DNA from: Liquidambar formosana
Lineage: Eukaryota; Streptophyta; Magnoliopsida; Saxifragales; Altingiaceae
Direction of reading: 5' to 3'
NCBI GenBank assembly: GCA_039720395.1
Contig: CM077820.1
Coordinates: forward strand, 12,113,848-12,177,847
Length of the DNA: 64,000 nt
Shown here: positions 48,881 through 59,400 of the stretch, one piece after another
How positions within the stretch are numbered: position 1 is the stretch's first letter
Layout: every line of letters begins with the position of its first letter
Notes under the pieces: model-generated
Told to the model about the DNA's origin: nothing
The model's input: only the letters and a program-made list of their open reading frames with translations
Database searches by the model: none
Position numbers and translations under genes: made by a program

Positions 48881-49165
48881 GCTCATTTCACATGCGTGCA
48901 ATCCATGAAAGGGATTAAGCATGCAAGCACTGCACCTCCATACTGCCAAGTACGTGATCAAAGCAGTCTTTCGGAACCATAAACACCACGTTTATGGTTA
49001 ATAATCAGAAACACATATGGAACTAAATTAATTTAGTAGTGTATAAGCACTTACAACAAAGTTGTACTCAAGTGAGGTGGAGGGGACTTGAGCCTTGCAA
49101 AGGATCAAGCTACTCATAAACATAAACCCTAGAAATCCTATGTTGATCAACCCCATCTTCCCCAT
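43935..49165 (-). CDS. Laccase, multicopper oxidase (Lac14/15-like)
   Basis: Laccases oxidise phenols and monolignols with four coppers in the cell wall. Seven exons: 49165-49055, 48672-48521, 48397-48153, 47447-47322, 45822-45270, 44687-44362 and 44062-43935. They total 1,641 nt for 546 residues with all phases matching. The start is the upstream of two in-frame ATGs (MGKMGLINIGFLGF...), followed by a hydrophobic signal peptide ending near KAQ. Copper motifs are complete: HWHG at about 87-90, WWHAH at 130-134, HPMHVHGH at 443-450 and HCHLERHVTWGM at 510-521. The residue in the axial position of the type 1 copper site is Met. Many NxS/T glycosylation sites are present. The C-terminus is KMPTC. 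The class is assigned from the NHTLTVVGMDG and HCHxERH patterns; the exact paralogue is uncertain. Introns hold TA microsatellites and one palindromic MITE. Confidence 0.95.
44984..45133. mobile_element. Palindromic MITE in laccase intron 5
   Basis: The left arm ATGATCATGTGCGGACCGTC pairs with the right arm, which read inverted is ATGATCTAGTGCGACCATC. Flanking TATATA is seen on both sides. The ends resemble family A at 41,666 and 52,767, and the interior differs. Confidence 0.6.
46200..46250. repeat. Half of a family B MITE in laccase intron 4
   Basis: AAGATGATGATCAGGTGATA followed by ACGTGCTAATATAATTTATATCAAC matches one arm of the family B palindrome. The other arm is missing. Confidence 0.5.
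46330..46361. repeat. AT microsatellite in laccase intron 4
   Basis: About 16 AT units are present. Another AT run lies in laccase intron 1 at about 48,846-48,878. Confidence 0.95.
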
Positions 49166-49228
49166 TAACTCCGATCCCCTTTAATTTCCTCACTCTTCTG
49201 TGATTTTCATTTCCATCCTTTGGGAGGC

Positions 49229-49236
49229 TATTTATA
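49229..49236 (-). promoter_or_regulatory. TATA box of the laccase gene
   Basis: On the minus strand CTATAAATAGCC lies about 65 bases upstream of the chosen ATG, which suits a short 5' UTR. Confidence 0.7.
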
Positions 49237-49239
49237 GAA

Positions 49240-50243
49240 GAAGCTTTGAGTTCTTGAAGGTTTGCTCGTTGCATGGTGATTGGTCAATTCAATTCAATAT
49301 TTTCACATGCACACCACATGTAAAAATCAATGGACACTTGAAAACCGTGTTTTGGGATTGATCTCCTAGCCTAACCGCGTCCCTTCTTCTGTATGCCACG
49401 GCCGGGCCCCATAGCTAGAGAGCTTGACATGACTTCCTAGCTAGTATTGAAATCTGCCTGTTTAACATTTGTCATTTGTCGTGTTATCACTTATCCAAAA
49501 AAAAAAGAAAAAAAGGAAAAAACCATTTGCTGTACTCCTCCATCAGTTCATTATAATAAAACATTGAAAATTGTTAATAAATAAAAAATCAACACGCGAC
49601 GGATTCATGGGCTTTAGAACTGTCGTCTTGAATTCAAATTTTAATCCCTTTGGAGTTTGGATGTATACAGTTATAAGTAAATTGTACAATGCGTGAAACT
49701 AATCTGAGTCCAAACCTTACACGGTGGATGGGTGAAGATTTACAATATCCACGTTTGGCAAAATATATATCTATATATATCTATATATATATTATATACT
49801 AGGGTGAAGAACGTGCTATGCACGGGCTTAATGTTATTTGCTAGTTAGTCATATTATATTTAGGCTTTCAAAGGTAATGCTATGTTACATTATTGCTTGT
49901 CAACTTGTTAAAAACTGACTATCAACATGATACACATTGACTACCAACTTGGTATCATTGCAATACCTATAATAAACCAGGGCAAAACCGTCAATTTCCT
50001 GTAGCTAGAATAGTGTTTCTATAATAAACCCGCTTATTCTCTTTTATTATAAAGTTAAATATATTAAATGTATCTATATATATACACGCGCGTGCGCGCG
50101 CACACACACACACACTCTTTGACACACAACAAGACTTAGCATACATAAGAGCATCTACAAAAGGCTAGTTACGTTATTTTAACTTTTAAGATAAAAGTAG
50201 AGAGTAGTAACATCTTCAAGAGGCTAGCTATTTAGCTATAATA
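49240..50243. other. Laccase upstream intergenic DNA
   Basis: It holds the laccase promoter and then AT-rich DNA with TA/TATC repeats at about 49,766-49,795 and a GCGCAC/CA run at about 50,088-50,115. No gene was seen. Confidence 0.5.
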
Positions 50244-50251
50244 GTTAGATC

Positions 50252-50917
50252 TAGGAAAGAGCAAAAAATCGTTCAATCTGCCAAACCAAACCAATCCGCT
50301 CCATTCTGCACCGACCCAAGCAGTTGAGAGGTTAGGCGGAGCGGTTTGGGCAGATTGAGCAATGAAATTGGTGGTTTGGTTTGGTTGGTGGATTGAACTT
50401 TATCAAATTACCAATAAACCAAACCGTCCCGCCTTTAATAATATATGTATAAAATTATAAAAATCAAGTGTCTTTAATTTCATAATAATGTATTATCTTA
50501 TTAGTACTTTGCTAGGATGTTAGGTTTTGGGTCCTTCAACGTTTAATAACATTAACTATCACTAATTATATCAACATTGATCAAGTATTTTTTATCATAA
50601 AATCATAATTTTCATATTTGGAATTAAAATATAACCACCTTAAATAATTATATTTTCTTGATTTATTAATTTATTTACAACGTACTAATTAACTAAAGCC
50701 CAATATATTAGAAATGCCCCAACTAGAAATTAAGGGCATGATACAACCCGCCAAACCCGCCTAAACCGTTAATGACAAACCGCCTAAAGTACTAGTTAAC
50801 CCATCGGTATATAGCACTTACAGTTTGGCGGCAGGTTGAAAAATTTGCAACCCGCTATGAGTGGGTTAGGTTAATAATTTCTGTCTAAACTACTCCAAAC
50901 CGACCCTCACAACCCTA
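50252..50917. mobile_element. hAT-like element, copy 3 (diverged family)
   Basis: The ends are TAGGAAAGAGCAAAAAATCG at the left and, read inward from the right, TAGGGTTGTGAGGGTCGG. The flanking 8-mers GTTAGATC (50244-50251) and GTTAGGTC (50918-50925) match at 7 of 8. Subterminal zones hold GCGGTTTGG and CCGCCTAAACC words. It has no coding frame and is 666 bp long. Confidence 0.65.
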
Positions 50918-50925
50918 GTTAGGTC

Positions 50926-52080
50926 CTTTGAGACTTGATCTCCAAATGTAATTAGCTTGCTTTCTTGACTTTCTTATCTAAAATAGAGAAAAAATAACTA
51001 GTTTTATGAGGATAAAATAGTTAGATCTGTTGGAACCCTCACTTGAATAGGGAATTCTTTATTTTAACTAGTCCAGCCTCTTGGTTTCCTTAGCTAAATA
51101 AGGAGGAGTTTTCATCAAGTTCTCAAAAATAGAGAAAAAATAGCTATCTTTCTTGGAGATGTTCTAATGGCCATAAAGTAAAATTAAAGTAGCTATTGTG
51201 TGTGGTGGTAGAATTACTTCTGCTACAATTCCCCGCAAAAAAATCACAATAAAATAAGTTGTTTAGATGAGAGAAACGGCCCAAACCAATGGATTGATTT
51301 TGATTCTTGTCTTTTATTTAAGCAAGATTACCCAAATTGGTGGCTTTAATTCTCCCCACATGTAGGACAGTTTCACAGGCTTCTGAAGAATCAAGTTCCC
51401 TATCCAGGGGGAGGTGAAATTTTTTATTTTATATATATATATATAGTTTTTAGTGACCTTCAGAGGGCTATATATGGTTCCAATGCAAGAAAGTTGATTT
51501 AACATTAATATTAATTGCAACATAAATGCAATCGAATACCAAATTGAGTTTGTTTACAACATGAAGAACGTGCTCCTCTATGATTTTGTTTTTTTCTTTT
51601 CGGTACAATGGAGGCGATGATGCCTCCAGAGCACAGGAAATATTCTGACTGGGGTGGCTTCATATGCCCCAATTATGTTGTGTCTAGCACGCTGGGCCTT
51701 GTTTGACAGCTGGCCCTGAAAACGAAAGGAAAATTTGCATGCCACTTTCCATGCTCCTTTTAACAATTTTCAATAAAGGACATGGTAACATGCCTAATTT
51801 ATGTTTTCCTCTGATGTAAACATAATAATATTTTATAAATATCGTGGCTTGTTTTACGTTACCATATTAATTATCCACCCTCCACCACATGGGATATAGC
51901 TAGGTAATTGGGATAAAACCCATATTGAGGCTAAGCCTTTGTTTTGTTCTTGGTTTTTTAATCAGTAAAAGAAAACGTTTTTTTTTTCTTGCTAGATATG
52001 CTAAGAATATAACTGATATCACTATTTAGATGGATGAGATTCCTATGTGTTCGGGATAAAGTCCAAACTGATTTGTATCT
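50926..52080. other. AT-rich intergenic DNA
   Basis: No gene or complete transposon was recognised. Confidence 0.45.
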
Positions 52081-52084
52081 TTTC

Positions 52085-52310
52085 TCTCATTAATATATAT
52101 ATTGTCTTCCTATCAAAAAAAAGAAAAGAAAGAAAACTATTTTTATTAATCGATCACAAACAAGAACCACCACCCAAATACAACATCAAGCTAAATCTAA
52201 GGAAAAGCATCCAAATGTTTATTAAAATCATACACAAACGTGGCAAGACTATGCTCTTGACCAACTTGGCAAGGCTTATATTAAAATCATATACAGACGT
52301 GTAACCGTTT
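52085..52310 (-). mobile_element. Probable LINE 3' tail fragment
   Basis: The minus strand reads GGGTGGTGGTTCTTGTTTGT and then AATAAAAATAG with an A-rich end. A similar block (GGGCGGTGGCTTTTGTCTG) is in the tail at about 61,270-61,560. Confidence 0.4.
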
Positions 52311-52706
52311 AAATATGGTTAACAAACTGAGCATCCCTGACTACATGAGGACTATATGCATTTTTTGCATCATTATAATGTAAAAATACATTACATGAAA
52401 AAAGTAACTACTCCAATGCATGTAAAACACATTTTTTTTTTGCATCACTTACCTTTCCCTCAATCACCAACCATTTCTTGGAGGATGATGTGGAAGATTT
52501 GCATGTGAATAATTTATTGAGGCAAATATAACTCAAGATTTGCCTCAAGCCATAATTGCCTCACCAAATGCGCGCATCACCCATTGGCACACCTACTTTT
52601 CACATATGAGGCAAAAAATAGCTTCGCCTCACGGTTAGAAATTAGAAATGCTCGATCTAAATTGGATTTCCATTACATCTTTGGACCATTGGATCACATC
52701 CTAAAT

Positions 52707-52710
<4 letters not shown>

Positions 52711-52760
<50 letters not shown>
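52711..52760. repeat. TA microsatellite
   Basis: A long TA run directly left of the family A MITE. A second run (52912-52956) separates it from the family B MITE. Confidence 0.95.
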
Positions 52761-52761
<1 letters not shown>

Positions 52762-52766
52762 CACTT

Positions 52767-52907
52767 TGATCATGTATGGGATATCTGAGATATTCCGTTC
52801 GATTACAGCCATCCGCGAGCAACATGCGTACACGCGTGAATGTGCACGTGTCATCCACGGATGGTCGTGTTCGAACGGGATATTCCGGGATATCCAGCAC
52901 ATGATCA
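52767..52907. mobile_element. Palindromic MITE, family A, copy 2
   Basis: The left arm TGATCATGTATGGGATATC pairs with the right arm, which read inverted is TGATCATGTGCTGGATATCC. The inner arms CGTTCGATTACAGCCATCCG and CATCCACGGATGG also pair. TA runs border both sides. Confidence 0.78.
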
Positions 52908-52908
52908 G

Positions 52909-52956
<48 letters not shown>

Positions 52957-52959
<3 letters not shown>

Positions 52960-53129
52960 ATGATGATCAGGGTAAGCACATGCTGAAATAACTTACATCA
53001 ACACCTGCATTGAGAATTGTACCTTATGCATTAATGGGATATAAGATATATATATATATATATAGATATATATAGACAATATTAATTGATGTAAATTATA
53101 TCAACACGCGCTTACTTGATCATCATCCT
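52957..53129. mobile_element. Palindromic MITE, family B, copy 2
   Basis: The left arm AGGATGATGATCAGGGTAAG pairs with the right arm CTTACTTGATCATCATCCT. The inner AACTTACATCAACACC and GATGTAAATTATATCAACAC show the arm order. TA runs flank it. Confidence 0.78.
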
Positions 53130-53211
53130 ATATATATGTATATCCTATTAATTAAAATTAGATTACAGCTCATTATGAGTAATTAACTACTTCTCTTTCG
53201 CTTATCTCTTT

Positions 53212-53345
53212 TCAATTCTTTCTTTCTCTTCTTTTTTTCCTTTTTTTTTTGGTCAAGAACATACACTTCTCTCTGACCAATTCTTTCTTTCTCTTCATTT
53301 TTTTCCTTTTTTTTTTTTGGTCAAGAACATACACTTCTCTCTGAC
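53212..53345. repeat. Tandem duplication, about 66-bp unit
   Basis: TTCTTTCTTTCTCTTC, a T-rich tract and GGTCAAGAACATACACTTCT plus CTCTGAC occur twice in tandem. Confidence 0.85.
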
Positions 53346-54200
53346 TCTCTCACCGTTACAGATATGACCACGATCCCGTTCTCTCAGTAATCAAAAGCCT
53401 TTAATCACGGTATTGTTATTCTTTGAGAGAGAATCACGGTTTTGTATGCTACGCGCATTGGAATTAATGTTGGCATATTTTTGCTTCAACAACAACTACA
53501 GTTTCCAAGGCTTGTTCGAAGATCTACCAAACCGAGATTTAAGGCTAAAGGGAGGCTATTGTAAATACAAAAATTTTTAAACACCTTCCACATACTTTAA
53601 GCTTTTTAAGGTTTTATGAAAAAATGAAAAGTTTTCGTGAAAACTGGATGTGTTGCCTATTAAAAACATCATTTTAAACAATTTTGTAAAAAAAAGTTTA
53701 TTCAAAACCATCATTTAAGTTGATTTTTTGACCAAATTTTTCGTAAAAATGAATCAAATACTGTAAATGGCCAAAAGGTCCACTTAAACAATAAATTTGG
53801 ATAAAAAAAATTTTCAACAAAATTGTTCTAAATTATGTTTTCTAATAGACCACACGGCCAGTTTTCATAAAAATCTTTTATATTTTCATAAAACCTTAAA
53901 AAATTTAAAGGTAGTAAAAATTGTTTAGGAATTTTTATGGTGGCACCGTCGCAATATATAGCCTCCTACAAAGCTACAATAGGTGGTCTTGAGCCTAGCT
54001 ACGAAGGTATATAGTGGAGATGGCAAAGGATTACAATTACGTACTCAACGAACAAAATTACCAATTTAAATAAGGCTACATTACACTCAAACGATGGCCT
54101 TATCCTTTGATGAAAATACAAGTAGACCCAAATATTTTTAAAAATTACACTCCGTCCCCTTTTCCATGACTCCACTAATGGAAGTTGTCACTTACCAACA

Positions 54201-54237
<37 letters not shown>

Positions 54238-54269
54238 AAGTTGTAAAAACACGAACATACTCTAAATGA
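53346..54269. other. AT-rich intergenic DNA with a poly-A run
   Basis: Around 53,620-53,900 short words such as TTTTCATAAAA and its complement recur, but I could set no ends. An A33 run lies at 54202-54234. Confidence 0.5.
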
Positions 54270-54412
54270 AATGCTGTGTTTGGTTATACGTGATGCATTA
54301 ATCATATGTCATTCAATTCTTATATCTGAATGCTAAAAGACCTCTTATGTCCTTAATTAAAAATAAAACCCAAAATTGAAATAAAACATCATATATAACC
54401 AAACACAGCATT
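54270..54412. mobile_element. Small fold-back MITE
   Basis: The ends AATGCTGTGTTTGGTTATA and TATAACCAAACACAGCATT are exact inverted repeats, and GTGATG/CATC extends them. The interior is AT-rich. No convincing target duplication was found, but the GTGTTTGG end resembles Tourist-like MITEs. Confidence 0.65.
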
Positions 54413-55072
54413 GGGGTCATCCACGTGGATCCCTTATTACAAAAAATGTGCAACATGCATATGCATAACCCTATACACATGTGAACCTCTCTCATTGCAA
54501 AGCATGTGAGATCCCATGTATGACCTCATGCGTACCTCAACCTTTCATTGAGAGGCATGTAGGAACCATGCATGATCGATCCCAGGCACATGCATGCATG
54601 GTTGGATCTAGAAAATTAGCCTTCGAAAGGTAATGTATTGACTTACTATGAAAGTGGTTTTGTTAGCTTGGGGGGGGGGGGGGGGGGAGTGTAATTTCTT
54701 CCTAAACATAATTAGGACTAAATTATATAAAACAAAATGGGTTTTGACTCTTCAATTTTATAGGATGGTTAAATTAACAAAAATGTCAAATTTTTTGGGA
54801 GTAAAATAAATGGTCAAATTTGTACTACGTTATTTAAAAATTAGTACTAAAAATTAGAAAACAAAAAAGATTTTTACTTTTGCCTTTTGTGGAAGGGTCA
54901 AATTTACAAGAAGGGGTCAAATTTTGGGAGCAAAATAAAATTTAGGAGGGTTGAATTTGATATTATTAAAAAAATCTAGGAGAGTGGTTCTACCCTTCTC
55001 CCCACCCCTCCCATGCACACATGGATTCCTCGATCTTTGTGAAGCATGCATGACCTCATGTATAAGTGAGTA
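54413..55072. other. Intergenic DNA with poly-G
   Basis: A G18 run lies at 54670-54687. GTGAGATCCCATG-like words recur nearby. No gene was seen. Confidence 0.45.
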
Positions 55073-55230
55073 TTCCATGTAATTATGACACGGCCACCTA
55101 GTGCTAATTATGAGTCAATAAGAGATGAGAAAAGTGGGATTATAAGGTTAAAATGTATTTTGATAATCTCACTTTTCTCTTCTCTTATTAACTTGTGACA
55201 CCACATCAGTCGTGTCATAATTACATGGAA
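55073..55230. mobile_element. Fold-back MITE with long perfect arms
   Basis: TTCCATGTAATTATGACACG and CGTGTCATAATTACATGGAA are exact complements at the two ends. A second pair, AATAAGAGATGAGAAAAGTG and CACTTTTCTCTTCTCTTATT, is nearly complementary inside. Family and target duplication are not clear. Confidence 0.75.
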
Positions 55231-55969
55231 GTTTTTCTCCCTCATGCATACTTAAACCCCTCTTCACAATGTACGTGAAATCCCATGCATGATCTTATGT
55301 GTATTTGGATCTCTCATTACCTAGCAAGTGCGTGCTACTCCCTCGTCAATTATGTGCTACCTCCAAACAAAAATCCCAGACTCCGCCCTTAGTCAAGTTG
55401 ATTTCCGTTGTAGCTTTTTTAAAAATCCCATGCATTACGGTATCAAAAGTTCAAAGCCCATGCCAAACTTATGCATTTTAATCATTCGTAAATCTCTTGG
55501 TTGGCCACTGTCACATCGATCTCCTTTGAAACATGATGCCCCTTTGTTGTGTTTTTTTGGGTAGATGACGAAGACCCCAACTTTAAAACAAGGTAATGAA
55601 GTCCAAATCGCCTCCTTCATGAAAGTAGAAGAGGCTAAAGTCTTTGACTGTGCGATGTCGTCTCATATTAGAAGGAGCTTAGATTTGGGGCTGAGGCCTG
55701 AGGTATTTTACAACTTAATTAGCACTGTGTTAAGGTGTTTTAGGTTGTCAAAAGGGTTTTTGGATGATCAATATTGAAAATTAAAAAGTTGCTTATAAAA
55801 TTACCAAAATGATTTCATTGACAACTTTTTAAACTAAAAACTCAATATCAAATTCTTAATCTATTAGAAGACCCCAACTTTAAAAAGAAAGAAGAGGCGT
55901 TAGCTGTTTAATTAGAAGTCCAAATTAACCAGCCATTAATTGAACTCTTCAATGCCATCTGAACCAACA
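55231..55969. other. Intergenic DNA
   Basis: No gene or defined repeat was recognised. Confidence 0.4.
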
Positions 55970-56211
55970 AAGCTCGTAAGTGGAGTGGTTGGAGCTCGGC
56001 CCTCCAAACAAGTTTTTAGAGTTCGGGTCTTCCCACTAGGTGAGGTGAGGTGAGGCAAACAAGTTTTTAGAGTTCGGGTCTTCCCACTAGGTGAGGTGAG
56101 GTGAGGCAAGCCTTAGCTCAGGATTTACATCTTCGTGTCTGACCCATATGTGGGGACGCTCATACAGTGCTGTGGGGACACCACCCTCTCCCCTCAACGT
56201 GTTTTTTCTTA

Positions 56212-56215
<4 letters not shown>
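55970..56215 (+). mobile_element. SINE-like sequence with internal 51-bp duplication
   Basis: GTGGAGTGGTTGGAGCTCGG resembles a box A region and AGAGTTCGGGTCTTCC a box B. The box B segment AGTTTTTAGAGTTCGGGTCT with CACTAGGTGAGGTGAGG occurs twice, 51 bases apart (56011 and 56062). An AT run follows at about 56,216-56,246. The SINE identity is tentative. Confidence 0.45.
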
Positions 56216-56249
<34 letters not shown>

Positions 56250-57610
56250 GGATTTGTGGATAAGGCGTGGAGGAAGAAAAGGTTGTAAAACCTCACATCG
56301 GTATGATTAAAAAAAAGAAAAAGATATTTAATCAATATTTCTCTAGGTGAAATGGCTAAATACTATGGATACGGATTTGGTGTCAGTTTGCAAAAAATCA
56401 ATACTTGTGCTAGTTTTATCCGAGTTGTCCATTAAATCAATGGACAGTTCGGATCAAAAGACCAAAAAAACATCCTGAACTGAACTGATTTCAGATTAGT
56501 AGTCCAAATGACACTATCATGATGTTGTTTTGCAAACACCAAACCTTACCCAGATATTACCTATGTTCCAACTTTTTGTAAAATGTATAATTCTACCCTA
56601 CTCTACTCACTTACACGGACCCACAATTAAATTAAAAAATATTCTAAAATTACACCCTAATCCTCGGCTACTAAACAAAATGTGCAAGCAGAAAACCCTC
56701 ACCTCATTTAGCTTTTTCAAAACGTGTAGGAAAGATATCTAGCTTTTTCAATTGCACAAAAAGCCTACGTACCAAATCATATTATATCCAACACGGCAAC
56801 ACAATCCTAAGATCAATATATAAATATGAAATTATCCATCATGCATGTCAATCTCTTCCCTTTTCCTTTTTAACTTTTTATGGGTGCCTAGATTATAGAT
56901 ATTTCACGTAAATGTTGTCAATAGGTTTTAAATATATATATTTTTTTGTCGATCTATTTGGAATTTTTATCCTTAGTGGGCCCTTAAGCTTATTGCTAGC
57001 TAGGTGTCATTTGTTTTATCTTAATTTGTTCTATTTTATTTCCTAGTTTAAACGGCAATAAGTGTCGTTATGGCTTGAAACTATTCCATGACCACTTCAT
57101 ATTATATCCTAAAACAGAAAAAAACAAAGAAGTTCGGGGAAATTGTATATGCAAAATTCATCTGAAATCACATCACGGCATTGAATTTTGTGACACACAC
57201 AAAAGAAAAAAAAAGGTATTGCATACTCGTGCAAAAGTACTTTTCCTTTTTGCTGTGTGAGCGAATCAAATTCCCCTTTAAAGCATAGTTAAAAAATCAC
57301 ACGTCAGGTGTTATAATTAAGTATTGTTTATAGTATTTTCCAATTAATTATCATGTTAGTGACCACCAAAAAGAGGATACATGCACATTAACAAAATGTT
57401 GTTTCTTTAAATATATCTTAACAAAGTGCTTTTAAGGCACACGTCAATAAATCTATTATATAGTTGGCACTAATGAATAATAAGCCATGAGAGTCACTCC
57501 TCACTTCACAATCGAGAGCCCCACCCAAATTAGGATCTGAGTCCAAAATGGAATAGGAAACGAAATTTGTGCCGGATGTTTGTGGATTCAATTGAGTGAT
57601 CACATTACAC
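56250..57610. other. AT-rich intergenic DNA
   Basis: No gene or transposon with definable ends was seen. Confidence 0.45.
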
Positions 57611-57613
57611 TAA

Positions 57614-58022
57614 AGTCATGTTTGTTTGGTTGGAATGAAATGAATGGGAGTAAAATCTGATTTCATATTCAAAATAGTTTGGAATGGAATGAGATTAAAA
57701 TAAGCACTGTAAAATGAATATCATTATAATTTACTACTACTATTTGATTCCATTATCATCTAACTATCTCATTCAAACACATTGTTTTGAATGAATTGGA
57801 ATGTGATTTCATTCCATTCCAACCAAACAACGAGTAAAATCTGATTTCATATTCAAAATAGTTTGGAATGGAATGAGATTAAAATAAGCACTGTAAAATG
57901 AATATCATTATAATTTACTACTACTATTTGATTCCATTATCATCTAACTATCTCATTCAAACACATTGTTTTGAATGAATTGGAATGTGATTTCATTCCA
58001 TTCCAACCAAACAAACATGGCT
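57614..58022. mobile_element. Tourist-like MITE carrying a 184-bp internal tandem duplication
   Basis: The ends are AGTCATGTTTGTTTGGTTGG and, inverted at the right, AGCCATGTTTGTTTGGTTGG. TAA flanks at 57611-57613 and 58023-58025. The segment starting GAGTAAAATCTGATTTC at 57648 is repeated from 57832 with almost no change, and each copy ends CCAACCAAACAA. The second unit lacks its own left terminus. Confidence 0.85.
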
Positions 58023-58025
58023 TAA

Positions 58026-58666
58026 GAACAATCCAAACTTTGACCACACCTATTCAATTGATCGGATTGGGTGTCAATCATTCAGTTTGAGTACTACCCA
58101 ATAACTGCATGAATCATTCACAAATTCAAGCTAATTGTCAACAATTTTACACCCTACCTTTGTGAGAATTCGAGCCAACCCTTAGAGAATATATAATATG
58201 AAATTCATAATGTCAACTTGACAATATATGTTCATCTTGAAAACTATGTCATGTTGGGTTTTTTATTTTATTTTATTATTTTTATGGAAACCTATGTCAT
58301 GTTGTTAATAAGTATAGAAAACAATTTTTCTTGCCAAAGCCATCATCCCAGCATGCCATTTTAAAGGATGGTGCCAGAGTCAATTTCTGAAATTAATATA
58401 GAAGGACAACCCCAAACACCCCCCCCCCCCCAAAAAAAAAAAGAAAAAAAAGAAGAAGGAAATTTCCTCCAAAATACTGGGTAAGAGCTGTTAATTACAA
58501 TTGTGAACTGTCTGGTGTGAACAGTAGCTTCAACATTGGTTTCCTATGAAATGATTTTCTTTCATAGCTACAAACTATATATATATATATTTGTCATTGC
58601 TTGGATCCATCATTACAATGTCTTTTTTAACAAGTGGGAATGATTTCTATTGCTGAAAACAATAAC
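58026..58666. other. Intergenic DNA
   Basis: A C/A-rich run lies at about 58,418-58,455 and a short TA run at 58,578. No gene was seen. Confidence 0.45.
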
Positions 58667-58669
58667 TTA

Positions 58670-59397
58670 GGCTGTGTTTGTTATGAGTGAATATGGGAGA
58701 GAATAAAATGATTCCATTAGCCAAAAAATAAAATAAAAGAGACAGTTTAGTAACACTAAATAATGGAATGGTCATCCTTTCTATGGGAGCCTATTCTCTC
58801 TAAAAAAGGAATAGTCATTCGTCCTCAAATCAAGAAGAATGGCCATTCCTACTCATTAAAGAATGAAATTACAAAATATACATAGATCCCACTTGATCTC
58901 TCTCATTCTATTTTCTTCCCGTACTAGACATTAGAATGACATGATCATATATTCTAATTACAGACGGAGTCAGGAATTTTCTTCAGGAGGGGCAAACTTT
59001 GGTTGGTTGTTAATACTTTATCCTTATTCTAAAAATTGAAAAAGCTTTAGTTAAAATATTTTATTTTATTTTATGATTTTAAGGTAAAAAATCTTTCAGA
59101 AATTTATAATTCATTGATAAATCATATTTCAATAGGAGACATCAAAGAGAGTATTAAGTCTCTTTTAGTGATATGAGAGATTGTGGGAATTGAGAAAGGA
59201 AAAAATAAAAAATAAAAAAAAATGAAGAAGAAAAGAGGTGAGACAAATCTAAAATATCAAAAAATTCAAAACATAAAACTTTTATTTTACAAAACTAGGG
59301 GAGGCAATTGCCCCCCTTCAAGGAGCTTAGCTCCGTCCATGATTTTAATTATTCTATTCCTTCCTCTCCATTCCATTCACGCAAACCGAACTATGCC
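58670..59397. mobile_element. Tourist-like MITE with a nested element
   Basis: The left end GGCTGTGTTTG with GTGAATATGGGAGAGAAT is matched at the right by the complement of GGCATAGTTCGG with GTGAATGGAATGGAGAGG. TTA flanks at 58667-58669 and 59398-59400. Removing the nested 58,961-59,342 element leaves about 346 bp, normal for a MITE. Confidence 0.7.
58961..59342. mobile_element. MULE-like short element nested in the Tourist-like MITE
   Basis: The left end CAGACGGAGTCAGGAATTTT pairs loosely with the inverted right end TCATGGACGGAGCTAAGCTC. GGAGGGGCAA and TTGCCCCCCTTC pair inside. The flanking 9-mers TTCTAATTA and TTTTAATTA match at 8 of 9. There is no coding frame. Confidence 0.6.
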
Positions 59398-59400
59398 TTA

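Noticed and set aside
52657..52963. Open frames of alternating Tyr and Ile
   Set aside because: They are translations of TA microsatellites.
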